Assembly (NCBI GenBank): GCA_030562195.1
Contig: CM060200.1
Location: 20,623,023 to 20,687,022, forward strand
Direction of reading: 5' to 3'
DNA from: Nipponacmea schrenckii
Taxonomy: Eukaryota > Mollusca > Gastropoda > Lottiidae
DNA: 64,000 nt
Below the pieces are notes generated by a model that had not been told where the DNA came from, made no database searches, and saw only the letters and a program-made list of their open reading frames with translations. A program made the translations under genes and the position numbers. Of this stretch, positions 1 through 13,110 are shown one piece after another; position 1 is the first letter of the stretch; each line of letters opens with the position of its first letter.

Positions 1-132
1 GAGCTGAGCTGTTAGAAAGGATCGTTTGTTATCCTTGTAACGTGAAATCTCAATATATATTTCATAAGTTAGAAATTACAGATAAGTACTGGGAACTGCT
101 CTCAGATAATGATAAAATGTCATATATTTCAG

Positions 133-1490
133 GATGTCATATTCAACATTGTCAAGCTTGTTTCAGTCGTCATTATTGTACAAGATGTGAAACGCCGTAT
201 TTAGCATTCCAAGGTCAATGTATAGAGAAATGTCCTAATAACACACATTATGCTAATTATTCTAAAGAATGTCGCGATAGAGGTAAGAATTGAATGGACT
301 TTTGCTTCAAAAACAAGTCTATGTTTGAGATAATGCTGTCTATTTGAAAGCTAGATAATTTAAAAAACGGCATTTTTTAAAAAGGAATTTAGTGGTTTTT
401 CCAATATCTTTTGCTCCATGGATGTGGAAAGAAATCACCAAAGACTGGTTACGAATATACAAACAGCTTTTATTAGAAATTAAGGTATTTCTGCTCGCAG
501 TCATTTCGTTCGCTGCGTTGCTTGCATAATTATGTTCATACTACTGATAAGACAAAATTTCCCACATTTTTGTCTGAACCTTTAAAGGAAACTGCGACTT
601 GGGATAAACACAAAATTAAATTATTTTAAAGATTAATTCATCAGTAGATTTACGTTCAATAAATTGATTTAAGTGTTTTTTAGAAAAAAATATTAGTCTT
701 GTGAAGTTTGATGTCCATTCCAAGATGCAGTATCTCTGTTAAGACTACAAAGATCTATGTCCTTTCTTTCTTACAGTTGATTGTATGGTTGGGCCGTGGA
801 GTAGTTGGTCCCATTGTGCTCGCAATGGCGTAACTTGTGGCTACAAATATGGTTTTCAAACGAAAACGCGGTTGGTACTCGAGTACCCGTCTGTTAATGG
901 AGCCAGATGTCCGTCTTTGGTTGATACGAGAAGTTGTCTGATGGCGCGACGACACTGTAGTGGTAGGAGACATTTTATTCGCTTTATTTCTTTTAAATTT
1001 CTACGATCAACTTAAACTGGTCCTTTCATTTTAATTTACATATTTACTGCAACAATATTGTACTCGACAAATCATTAGGAGACAATTCTCGTCCAAACCT
1101 ATTTATCGTCTTATATTTCATTTGTTTAATCAAACACCGTATTGTGTTTTAGGCATACGATTCTTTACATGGGTACGTTTTGCTATTGTCATGGACTATT
1201 AAAATTATTCATGGATAGCTCTGAGGATGGCATAATTTCCTCAAATATGCTTTGCGCTGTACGATATTGTTATCTTTCTTTGTTTTGTGATAGGGCAGTG
1301 TAACCGGAGAAAGAGGCATAGACGTCGGAAAAAGAAAAGAAAGAAAGGCAAAGGCAGGAAGAAAGGAAGGCGAAAGGACAGAAACCGAGGACGTAAAAAG
1401 ACTAATCGAAAACGCAAACATCGGAAGAAATGTGGCCGTAGATGTAGATGGAAACGCTGTCGGCGAAGAAATCGCGTTCGGACTACTTGA
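133..1490 (+). CDS. RSPO: R-spondin, 3' part (three last coding exons)
   Basis: R-spondins are secreted enhancers of Wnt signalling that bind LGR receptors and ZNRF3/RNF43 (family knowledge). Three exons splice in frame, all in phase 1: 133-282, 777-962, 1294-1490. The first encodes the second furin-like cysteine-rich repeat, with the family pattern CxxxHCxACFSRHYCTRC. The second is a single thrombospondin type-1 domain (WSSWSHC ... CGYKYGF ... CPSL) that begins with VDC, as in vertebrate R-spondins. The third is a 65-residue tail, about two thirds Arg/Lys, the typical heparan-sulfate-binding end, here with only one acidic residue. Acceptors (ttcag before 133, ttacag before 777, tag before 1294) and GT donors are all visible. 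The signal peptide and first furin repeat must lie upstream of the window. A possible poly(A) signal AATAAA is at 2241-2246. The family call is firm; the vertebrate subtype cannot be assigned. Confidence 0.93.
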
Positions 1491-4000
1491 AGTGATGAAA
1501 AAAGACGTCTTATTTTTCAAGTTTTCTGTGAAATGTATATATATTTGTACAATACGATTTTGGAAAACATGCCAAATTTTGTTGGTTTATTTTTTTGTGG
1601 ATTACTGGGAATCGAGGAGTGAATGATGAATCATTTGGACGAAACAAAGATAGAAATTTTTTTAAAACTAAAGAAAGCAACCACTTATTATAATCTAGTG
1701 CATTTATCTATTTTGCTGTCCATTTTGGAATTTTACATGTAAATATTTCTTTTATATCCGTCGTATATATTTTTATTTTAAACGTTTTAAATTGGTCGAT
1801 TCCGTTATTGACATCATTATCATAGACCGTTCATATATTGAATAACGTGCTCTAAACCGAAAATTAATGTTAATAGTCAAGTATTGTCATGTGCGAGAAT
1901 TTTCTGAACAGGGCTCTTACCTTGACTTAGGTTAATCTTTGGCTTAAGTCTTACTAAACATGTTAGGATAAACGCCTTTCCTTTTAAACATTTAAAAGTC
2001 AAAGGTAAGCATGACTTTCGTCATATAGATAAAGTGGTTAATGCATAAATGTGCATTTGTCAAGTTTTAGGTACGACACCTAACACAAACAAGTATACCT
2101 TTTTATGAATTATAGACACAACAACTGGAACTGCAGATTTATTTTTGTACCATATCATCCTGTGAAACAACACATCTACAAGTTGGGTGCAAAAGCTCTG
2201 AACAGCTAAATAAATCTATTTTTTAAGGGAGTTCTGATGCAATAAAAACTTTTCACAACAGTTTGGACGCTTTGACAGTTGTCAAGTGAAAACCATTGAT
2301 TTCGTAATTCAGTTGGTCCTCGTAAGTCACATTTAGTAACCCTGCTTATGTACATATATATGTATATAAATATTTCGTATGTTTATCATTTTGTAATCAA
2401 AATTATTTACCGGCAAAAACATGAACTCGTTTTATAAATTTTGAAAAATTAATTAGTAAAAATGGGGGTTAAACATTAAAATTATTTGCAAAATGTGTCA
2501 GTATTAACTGTCTCTAACATTAACAGTACAAGTGAATTACGTGTCTCGGATATGTCTCTTTAATTTCATATTGTAATATTATATACTTCATTATATTTAA
2601 AGGCTTTCAATATTTACCTTTAAACTGATTTATTTTTCCCGAAATCTGAGTTTTGAAATAACATAGTTATTGTATAAGCCTACATCTATTCATCACACAA
2701 ATATCGTTACAACAATTGTTTTATCTAAATTATATCTTTATTAAGTCAAACTATTTTTCAATAATATCTCAATTTATCTTGTTTACCATAAAGTTATTAT
2801 AAAGTCTGGGTAAAATTTAAATGCCTTGCTGCATAGGTTTTAGCAAATACATACAATGTAACATTTTTGGAAAAGTTACATACTTAGTAATATTTGTATA
2901 TGATGCTCATTTGTTTGTGTTGTTCATGTTTCAACTATGGCAAATTAAAACTATCATCTATAACCTAAGCAATATTCCACCAAAAAAAGTAAAATTATGT
3001 TTTTTTATATTTCAATAGACTTGCTTGTTCGGGGGGACAAGTAATTTATCTGGAAGAGCAACAAAGTCTTTTCAGGAAATTTTCGTCCAGTAGCTGTGGG
3101 TCTGCCAAATACACTTCTCTGTGATTTTTCTGAATATTTCTCGACTACTGTAGCTGTTTTGAAAGTTAGCAATCGCAGCTATGGTAATAATATTTCTTGA
3201 TAAAGTTTGAAATGTTGTTGTTGTTCCGTTATAATCAAGTGATATTATTTCAACTTTAATTTGTTACGCTTCATTTTATCACCTCATCATCTTTAGTTCG
3301 GTATAATGTAACGAGTAATTTTGTAAAATTTCTTGTCGCGTTAAAACCATATTTAACAGTCATCTTTGTACCATTTCATAATCAAAATAGATATTGGGGC
3401 TAAGTTATATAGGCGAGGTTTGTAACACTATTAGACTAAGGCACGTTAGTAACAGTTGACGAGAAGCCATTGTCTGGTGCAGTTGTTACATTTTCCTCCA
3501 AACCTATATAATAGATCTATAGAATGTAAGACATGTTTTTCTGGACTCTCTCTTTAAACTACATCCATACATATGCGTATTATGAGTATAGATTACAAAC
3601 AAATCATACATCGAACTGATCAAAAGGATAGCTTCCTCTAACATTCTGTGGTATTATTGTAGCTATAACAAGCAGTGTGAAATTAAGTTTGTATACAGTG
3701 AAAACAACACACGAACAATCCAAATGCCTACAGCAAATCCAGCCATGTAAATAACATTGTTATGAATATAAAGGACCATAACGTTGATTAATATAAACTT
3801 ATCCTTCGCAATATGTTTTTCAATGCAGACGAACCTGACGTAGCCGAACAGGCATTCTATCTACGCTCTTCTTAAACATAAAAATAGTTGTATATGATGC
3901 ATTGTAAATAATCAGTTAGTTGTTAATAAATTGTAATGTATTAAAATGTTTGTTAATCAAAAGTAGCTTATGTACGAACTAACATTCGTATATTACTATT
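1491..4000. other. Intergenic AT-rich spacer, probable R-spondin 3' UTR at its start
   Basis: No exon-like coding segment was recognised on either strand. The first 750 bases probably include the R-spondin 3' UTR, since AATAAA occurs at 2241. The short open frames here (for example 2821-3018) show no recognisable domain. Confidence 0.5.
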
Positions 4001-4529
4001 ATGGTTCATAGTATCTTAACATTATTGTTCATTGTATCTTAACATCATAGTTCATCATATCTTAACATCATAGTTCATCATATCTTAACATCAGCTTTCA
4101 TTTTATCCTAACATCATATTTCATTTTATCCTAACATCATGGTTCATAGTATCCTGACATCATGGTTCATAGTATCCTAACATCATAGTTCATGTATCTT
4201 TACATCATCTTTCATTGTATCCTAACATCATATTTCATTTTATCCCAACATCATGGTTCATTGTATCCTAACATTATGGTTCATTGTATCCTAACATCAT
4301 GATTCATTGTATCCTAACATCATGGTTCATTGTATCCTAACATCATGGTTCATTGTATCCTAACAATATGGTTCATTTTATCCTAACACCATGGTTCATT
4401 GTATCCTTACATCATGGTTCATTGGATCCTAACATCATGGTTCATTGTATCATTACATCATTGTTCATTGTATGCTAACATCATGGTCCATTGCATCCTA
4501 ACATCATGGTTCATTGTATCCTAACATCA
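4001..4529. repeat. Minisatellite, 23-bp unit
   Basis: About 23 tandem copies of a 23-base unit close to ttcattgtatcctaacatca plus tgg. The copies at the left end are more diverged (atcttaac, catagttc variants) and the central ones more uniform. There is no unique spacer between units, so this is not a CRISPR-like array. 23 is not a multiple of 3 and no long frame runs through it. Confidence 0.9.
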
Positions 4530-7500
4530 CGAAAGTGGAGGAAAAAACGTGAGTGTTGCTTAAATTTAAAGGATTCGATTTATGTGTAAGTACGCATAGG
4601 TTTCTTAGTTATAGAGTGCACATTGCATACGTCTGTACATTACTTAGAAAAACATTACTTCAACGACCATTAGTAGATGATGCTTCAAAGTTTATTTCAT
4701 TACAATTACGAAAAAGATTCACTATACAAAAAATTCATAAGTAGCTTCAGTGGTCAAATAAATTTAAAGCGAATTCCCTCCCTTAACTTCAAACGTATAC
4801 AAAACGTTACCGTTTTCAAATTAAAACAAAATCGCATTTCATAAAAATTCGGTTTAAATTCAAAATGTCTTAGATTCCAGACAGGTCTTATCCAAGAAAG
4901 TATATTTTGATTATGATTGGATACCCTGGACGTTAAACTCTATTTGATCGCATTCAAAATATTGAGTAAACAACACTGTTCGGAAAATAAAGAAATCATT
5001 CACGCACTAAATATACATACTAGATACTTGTCATGGTTGACGGAAATAAAATTAAAGCTGTAAGGAAAGTCCACTAGAGAATGCCAAAGATATTGGAAAA
5101 TTCGATCAAAAGTTCACCGTCAGATTTGTACAAAATAATCATCTGCAGTGGTTCTGACTCTTGCTTCCTTCCATTAGTCCAAACAAAAAGCTTTGGTTAT
5201 TGACCTTGGAACGCATTATTTCAGAGAGCGTAACAGATGCTCGTTTTCTCTTTGTATATACAGCATGAACATTGTCATTGTCTCAATCTATTTCCCTCTG
5301 TAAAATATAAGTATGAAGATCAATTGTTTTTTCTCTAGTGGTCAAAATTTTTCATAACATAACTAAGTGTCACAAATGACCAAATGAAAGCGGGTCTAAT
5401 TCACACATTTAAGATGCTATTCTAGGACAAAGTCACAGTACACCACCAAGAGACTAGTTTCAAGGACATGTTTAACGGTCTGAACGGATCTCACAAATCC
5501 TCATGTTTTAAATCAAGAGTGCCAATTTATCCAATTGAAACAGTCCAACATACTACTGTCTGCCGAATATAGAAGCAGACGTTAAACTTACCAACCAAGA
5601 AACAGGGTTCTCTAAACTTTTAATGTGTGTCGGTGCATGAAATTGCACCAATTATTTATGTAATCCCACTATAAACTTTAAAAATACAACGTGTGCCTGG
5701 CACTGAAGGTTGGATTCTCAAAGATCAGATGTCAGAAAAGATTTTTTATAAGGCCAGATTTAATTTCTTATTGCCAGATGATGATCTAACCTTTGTTCTA
5801 TAATCTTTAGAGAAACGTTTGTACGTTAATAAATCAACCAGATAGGTTTGTTTCATTGACAGGCGGGGAGTAAAACATGTCGGCTCTTTAGCATAAAGCG
5901 ATTTTAAACATCTTGAAACTACTGGACTTTATTACAAAACTGTCTATTAGATGGAAAGGTAATTACCTCATATCAAAGTATAGGCAGTTTTTGGCTTGAT
6001 TGGTATTCTTCGAGACTCTCGCTTAACACACTCAAATTATTCAATATTCTTTTACAATCTGATGAACTTGATTTCTAATCTGGAACCTCTTTGCTTTATG
6101 ATCAAGTTCAAAGAATTGACAAGTTCTTTCAATGTGCTTTGAGCAAATGAAATTAGTTTCAACGACTTATCTTAAAATCAAATACAGGACTTTGCAGTGA
6201 AATTTAATTGTTAAAATATGATTGCTTTCAGGCTGTCATCCCGCTTATGCGACGAAAGCCACCATTTCTAAAACGAGATAGTGGCGGATTGGCCATCCAA
6301 AACATGTATTGGTAGCATTTGGTGAGCTCGAAACAAATATTACTAAAATGGTGAGTTCAGGTCTCCGCTTAGGTGTAATGGACATGATGTAAACGGTCTC
6401 TCTACAATTCAAAGTGACATTGATTATAGATTCATAATGCCTGACATTTTGTTACTTTAAACCTAAAACAAACAATTTCTTTCTTTTTTTGTTATATATT
6501 TGTCCCCTTTGCAATCTAACATGTTTCTATCACTGTGAATTTAAACCAATCAAGAAGTGTTATGTGGAACCATGCTCTTGCTAACGATGGACAATTGGGA
6601 TAAATCAAACTTCTAACTTGAGTAATATGAAAATGTCTTTGGCTTTTCCACCTATATCATTTCGTAGAACATATTGCGTCAAATCCAGTCTTTCATTTTG
6701 AAAATTCCTTCAATATATAACAGCGGTGTCTAATATTCTTACACGGTCGTCAGTCAACAGTGATTTCTCTTCTCCAAGTACCGATTGTCAAATTTCTTTT
6801 AATTTCTGGACCAACCAATCGCTTTCCAAGCAGCTGTCCAATATTACAATGTCGGCACAAAGTTTTCTCATAAGCACTCTAGGCAATAATTACCACTTTA
6901 GTCCCTCTCGGCGTGTCTATCGATTTCTCAATGTTTGGTGGAGGTCCACGGTCGATCAAATTCTAACTACCATCGACCGTTATCTGATTCCTATAGTGTT
7001 TTCTTCAACAGGTGTGCTACTTGTTTCCAAGTTTAGGCTTTAGCTTTTGGTATCACTTGATTTGTCAAATCATTTTAATCCATTTTGAAAGACTGGAAAC
7101 TTGACGAAGGTTTATAACACGATGAGGAGGCGTCAAGTCGATGACGCTTATTCAAATTGATGATGGTCAACCAATGACAATTCGAGACATTCAATCAATT
7201 CTCTTCTCATATACTGACCATTGTCACTTGCCACAAAATTTAATCTGGAAAGTTAAATTAAAGTATATAGAACTGAAGAAAACGATCGCTTTATTCTTTT
7301 TGTCTTGTGGACATACTAAACTTCAATTTCATTTGATAAATGAATCGGCAAAAGTTTCAAAACATTTTCGAAGACTTGAACTTTAGGAATTGTGGATTTG
7401 AAACTTTCATTGTGGTTTGTGATATTATAATAAAGTAAAGAAAGTTTTGTGGATTGGAATATAAAGGTAGGTAAAGATTTTTTTTTAATTGAAAGTCGTT

Positions 7501-8919
7501 TTCAAATTTTTAATTATCAAATAGTAATTATGTGTGATAAACATATTGTTTATTTTTGAAAACAAAATCACATTGCTAAATAAAGAATAAGTTCAATGTA
7601 TTTCAACTCAATCGGAAAATAGAAATAAATCGAAATGTATCTTGAATCAAGTTGGGCAAAAAACTTTCAACATTTTGAGCTAAAACAAATCACACTTCCG
7701 GATTTTTGAAAAACCTTTCCGATTTGTTTTTGCAATTCAGCAAAATCTTATAGCTACATATAGCTACTACTGTATAGTTTATGATTTGTAGCATCAATCT
7801 TTATTTTTAACTAAACAAATTCTCAAAAATGACTTCAGAACTAGTGTTAACAATTTAATATGATGTCAAAAACGGAATATATTTTGATTAAAACAAACTC
7901 AGTGAAACAAGAATAAATTTCTAAGTTATATCTCTACTTTTCTAAAAAACTAAAAGTGTTTAGGTAGAGTAAATAGTATGTACAAGTATATATTATAGAT
8001 CTATTGGATGTCTATAGCCCGCAGTTCACTCTTTTCCCCATATCACCGCTACTTAATAGTTCCTAAAATATCACCAACCATATTTTTTTCCTTCGATTTT
8101 TTCCGTTTCTTGAAAACCTGATAGTCTATTCTATTTATATTTCGCGTCCAGTTTTGTATCATTTGACCCATTTACACCAACAACTTGGCTACTCTGATTG
8201 AATAAACCTGCCGAATTCCATTTGTTTACAATTTAAGATAATAGAATAGGAAAACAGTTTTGACTTTAGTTCATTGGATCATTTTTTTTTTTTTGTGAGC
8301 AAACTATTAAATGTTAACAATTGAAATATATTCATATATATTCATGAAATCAAAAATGAAGCTCGAAAACTTTTGACTCCAAGTTAACATTTCAAGACAA
8401 GTTTTAATATGTCAAGGTGAAAAATGAATTGAATCTACAATATGATTTAATTTATCAAAGATTAATATCTCGGATTTCTGCTGTTTTCTGAGAAATTACT
8501 TTTATTTTCAGGAATATTCCATTATTTTCTTAATATCCTATTCACATTACAAATGAATAATATATGATTTCATCTTTTGTTGCTTCTCATTACAATTTTA
8601 AGTCAAGTCGACATTCAAAGGAAATTCTGACAAACTACTGTGCGAAATAAAGAAGCAATTACTCAAATTGGACCCCTGTGCTCTAAATATAATATTTATA
8701 ATATATAAGGTACGCAATTGGACCCCTGGGATTAAAAGGCTGAGTTAATTCTGTTTCAAACCTGAAATCAACATTTCAGGAGCGATTTTATGACATATTT
8801 TACAATAGTCGCTCTTATAGGTTGAAGGTTATCTTATTTTTAGAGTTTTTGTTAATTGTAGTTTCGTTAGAGTTCTTTCTGTACTTGAAGATTATTATAT
8901 TGGAAAATTTTCTTCAGCT
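4530..8919. other. Intergenic region with no recognised gene
   Basis: AT-rich. Two modest open frames (6726-7043, opening on GTG; 7141-7386, opening on ATG and followed by an AATAAA at about 7429) have no recognisable domain or splice context. Nothing else is supported here. Confidence 0.45.
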
Positions 8920-9400
8920 TCATCACCATCCTAAAAAAACCATCACCCTTCATCATCATCATCATCATCATTATCTTCATCGATGACGAGTAAACATAAT
9001 CATCAACACTAATTCTTCGACAAAATGTACTCTAATCATTTTTATCTTCATCTCTTCATCTCTTCATCTCTTTATCACTTCATCACTTCATCTCTTCATC
9101 CCCATATTCATCCTCATCTTCATCCTTGTCTTCACCTTCATCGATGACGAGTTAACATAATCATGAACACTAATTCTTCGACAAAATGTACTCTAATTAT
9201 TATCATCATAGACGAAGAGTAACATAGGCATCATGATAAATTCGTCGACAAAATATACTCGAATCATCCTCATCATCACGATCATCATCATCATCATTAT
9301 CACGAGTAACCTAATTTTTCGAAAAATATGCTCTAATCATCTTCACCGACAAGTAACATGGGCATCAAAATTTATAATTCGACAAATATACTAAAGATAT
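8920..9400. repeat. Compound CAT/ATC-rich minisatellite
   Basis: Runs of (CAT)n/(ATC)n, such as 8952-8975 and 9268-9300, alternate with diverged copies of a longer phrase (cgatgacgagtaacataatc ... ttcgacaaaatgtactctaatcat). That phrase recurs near 8980, 9140 and 9207 and, more degraded, near 9298 and 9345. It is a higher-order repeat in which a trinucleotide tract expanded inside a longer unit. Confidence 0.8.
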
Positions 9401-12400
9401 TTTAGGACTACTTATCATCGCCCTAACAAAACAAACTGAGCAACATCCATCAAATTCGGATAAAGGAAACCTTCAAGGTTTGTTGGCTGAACGACTTTTA
9501 TGTGGCAATAATATATAGTCGGTGTTGATGATATGAGGTGAAGTCTTGTCACGTCTATTGGTGAAGATGATTAACTCTTTATATTAATGTACTGGGAGTT
9601 AATATTTAGTGCACTTTCACGACACTTTATGGCACTTGACTGCAGTCAGCAGAAATCACTTTGTCTCAACAGTGATACTTAAAGCTCACCTTTGAGAAAC
9701 TTGGTACTGTCTTGGCGAGCCCTGTGATTGAAGCAAACCGTGCGCCATATTTTTTGACATTGACCATTTGTCTGATTTTCTCTTCGAAGTATTTATAGTT
9801 ATGCCTGAAACTTGGTGCAAGTGTGACCTTTGTTCACCGCTCCGTTTCATTTGGTAGCATGTGTATTTATGCATGTAGTAGTTGCTGCAAGTTCTATGCC
9901 AGAGGTACGTGTCAATACTACCATTTAAAACAGAAGCGGACTGATAACTTACTAAGCCATCAGAAAAAAGCCTAGAGCATGTTTCAGAAAGGCTGTTATG
10001 GTTTTTACTGCGATGTCAATAAGTCTAGGAATAAGAAAATATATTTACTGACCCAAGTATTTATGTCATCACTTATTAACACTTTAGTGAAATCTGGATC
10101 ATGATAGCACCTCTAGTTTATAGTGACTGCGTCAAAAACCTTACTCTTTGTTTGAACTGTAAGTAACTATCATGTCAAAGGAGGTGTTAAACCACAAAAA
10201 GAGCAATAGGACAGTGGCTAGTCTGGAACGTATTTAATAAATAATATATTAGGCTTATCACTATTCAATCTACGTTGATTTTCTGTAATGGAATTATCTA
10301 CGGACGTCTGTAAGACAAAACAATTCATTATATTATTGTATGGCTTATTGTCATTAGCAAGATTAATATAAGTGCTACTCAGACACTCTCTTATTACCTT
10401 AGTTATACTTATACTATTCAGTCATTGATACCACATGCAATAAGCAGGAGGGGGGGGGGGTAGGTAGACTTTGGACAAGGTCTGTAGGTTCTCAATTGTG
10501 ATACTCAATTTATTTATACACACGAAGAGGCGATCATATTGCTCTACTGAGTTTAAATATCGAGAATTTGTTTCACATGATACGCTTTGATTGCTCGAAA
10601 AGATCTTATATTGGTACAGGCATTTTGTAGAAAACCTCATAGATTACAATGTAGACTAAAATTATCACAAAAAAAAAGAAAAGATTGGCAATTTTGATAT
10701 CTTCGGTTTGAAGTAAATCTCTGACAGAGGAAGAATGCAATATGAATTTTTTTTGACGTGTATGTCGATTATATCAATAGTAGGAGTAAATATTGTTTTA
10801 TATAAATTATTGTGCATATCATAGCTTTTAAAAACAAACATCCAAAAACATTCCGGTTTTCGATATGCTTTTATAAATCAAATATTTAATTCCAATGAAT
10901 ATGGAAAAATAATGATAACTACGATGACAACCTTCTACTCTTTTCAGAATGGCCATGTTTAATATGTCACAAGAAGTAAAATGTGGTCAAAATAGATCAT
11001 CATTCTAAAGGTTACGAAGATCAGTTGAATTAACAAAAATCTTTTAAAACAAGTTTCGAACAAAAAGCCTGTGTAATATGAAACCTTTTACACGGTCTTA
11101 AATTACGAGAGAGTAAGTGTTTTTATGCCCTATTGATTGAAAAACAATTAACTACCGTATTAAGCTGCTTTAAAAGATTTATCTAATCCTACTTTCTTAA
11201 AATGCTTTCAGCAGCTGATAAAAGAAACATTATAAAGGTTTCGATTTGATCTGATGCATTAGTAGTATGTCAAAGGAAGGAGGTCTTTAACTAACGTTCC
11301 AGGTTCATTGATCATTGGCCTTGATCCAGCATGCCGGTTTACCTATTTGTGACAGATTTTGAATTGATATTTGCTTTTTACGACGCAAAAAGGAATGTGT
11401 TACAAGAGGTTCCAAAATGTGTATATACTTAAAAGCTGTCTATCTATTTTCAAAGCAAATGCAGTAATCAGTTTCTGTCTCTTTAACTTGCAAAGCGTTC
11501 ATATTAATATAAATATAGTTCTGAAGCAAATTTAGCTTTCTGGATTTTAGTTAAACGTATCTGTATAGATTACAAAACTGCAAATAGTAATACAATTGCT
11601 CTAAGAATGGTATTTTTGGCAAAGTGTTCGAAGTATCGGACACCTCCGAAACTGTTCCTGATTTTGGTATTTGATTTTAGATCCGGTTACTTGCATCTCC
11701 AACCTGCATAATTAAGGTATCGTATTCGATAGAGATGCAATAACTTCAAGCTTGGTTAGATTTTAACAGTGGAAACCGATGCATATTTTTTTTAAGAGAT
11801 AGCACACATTAGTAGTTCATAAACCCTGAAATTGTACTTTTTCGGTAACATAGGCCTTCTAATATGATGATGCTATACGACTTGCTATACTTGTTGACTG
11901 TTGTAAAGTCGATTGTGATTAAGACCTGATCAAATATGGAATCAAGTTGGTACTATATTAGTGAAGAAAATGATGTTTTCCTAAGCAATTAATCTCATTG
12001 TTTTATCCCAGTCGGCTTTTCGCTATTGACCAACTACTACTCAGTTCCGACAATCTCAAAAAGCATTACGTGTTGTATGTGGTTAGCAGGTATCAATCTT
12101 TTTGAGTAGTTTTATTCCAAAGTTTCTTTAAGAACCAATGAATTTTGCAAAATGATTATATTAATGCAATTGATTTGTTGAACTTGATTTTTTCAAATGC
12201 TACACATTTATCTTCAAAGCAATAAAAAGATTTCAAAGAGAAATAATGATACTCGATTGAATTCTACATTTACTGAATTTTCAAATCTACAGATTTAATT
12301 TCTGTTATAAATTGATTCATGCAAATTGTTTCAGTTGGTTGGAAGAACAAAATAACACGGGTTAACGTGTGGAGTGAACCAATTTGATTTGTTTATGAAG

Positions 12401-12829
12401 TTGGTCATTTCAATCTGACAGTGATTTATCACTTCCTGATAGTGACACTATTTCAATTCTAATTTCTATTCCCCGGTGCCTCAAAATTCTCATAACGCGT
12501 TATATACCATTTTGTTACTAACCAATCTACCATGTGCTGGTGCACGACTTTTATACATAAATAGTCTAACGCAAACATTATATCTTCCCGTGGGTAGCCA
12601 TTGCTTGTGAACACTATAGAGCATATTTTCCAATTCACGAACTCTCGAGGGTGTTCCAATTTCCAAATTATTTACCTTCCCTTGATAGGCCTACAGTTTT
12701 TTTAATAGAGGTTGTATTGTGCATATTGACTTCAGTCTTCATTGATCGATTGGATTCGGGGAAATTGCATGTCCCCTCTTTTCAATTATGTAAAATTTAA
12801 ATTACGTAGATGTAGATAAGGCCTTGTAG
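9401..12829. other. Intergenic region with no recognised gene
   Basis: No coding exon or RNA gene was recognised. A 10-base poly-G run lies at 10450-10459. The remaining sequence is AT-rich single-copy DNA. Confidence 0.4.
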
Positions 12830-13110
12830 CCATATAAGATGTACACTGAAGCTTGTTTATGTAAAACACAATGTTTAACAAATACCAAATACGCTTTGTA
12901 GCTTGTCTATGTTACTCATAATATATAACAAATTATAACGCATATCAGATGTAGTCTGAAGCTTGTTTATGTAAAACACAAAATTTAACAAGTACCAAAT
13001 ACACTTTGTAGCTTGTCTATGTTACTCATAATATATAATTAATATCAGATGTAGTCTGAAGCTTGACTATGTTACTCATAATATATAACAAATTATAACA
13101 AGTTTCAAAT
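12830..13110. repeat. Short tandem array, about 100-110-bp unit
   Basis: The phrase cagatgtagtctgaagcttg and its variants start near 12838, 12948 and 13049. Each is followed by tttatgtaaaacaca and/or ctatgttactcataatatat. This gives roughly three imperfect copies with internal deletions in the last. Confidence 0.8.

Noticed and set aside
1209..1520. Minus-strand frame opposite the R-spondin tail
   Set aside because: It is the antisense shadow of the Arg/Lys-rich exon, giving Ser/Phe/Pro-rich residues.
4001..4529. CRISPR-like array
   Set aside because: Copies are directly adjacent with no unique spacers, and the rest of the window is plainly an animal genome.
6726..7386. Two open frames of 105 and 81 codons as a possible gene
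   Set aside because: The first opens on GTG, neither has a recognisable domain, and no splice sites link them to other coding sequence. AT-rich background can give frames of this length.
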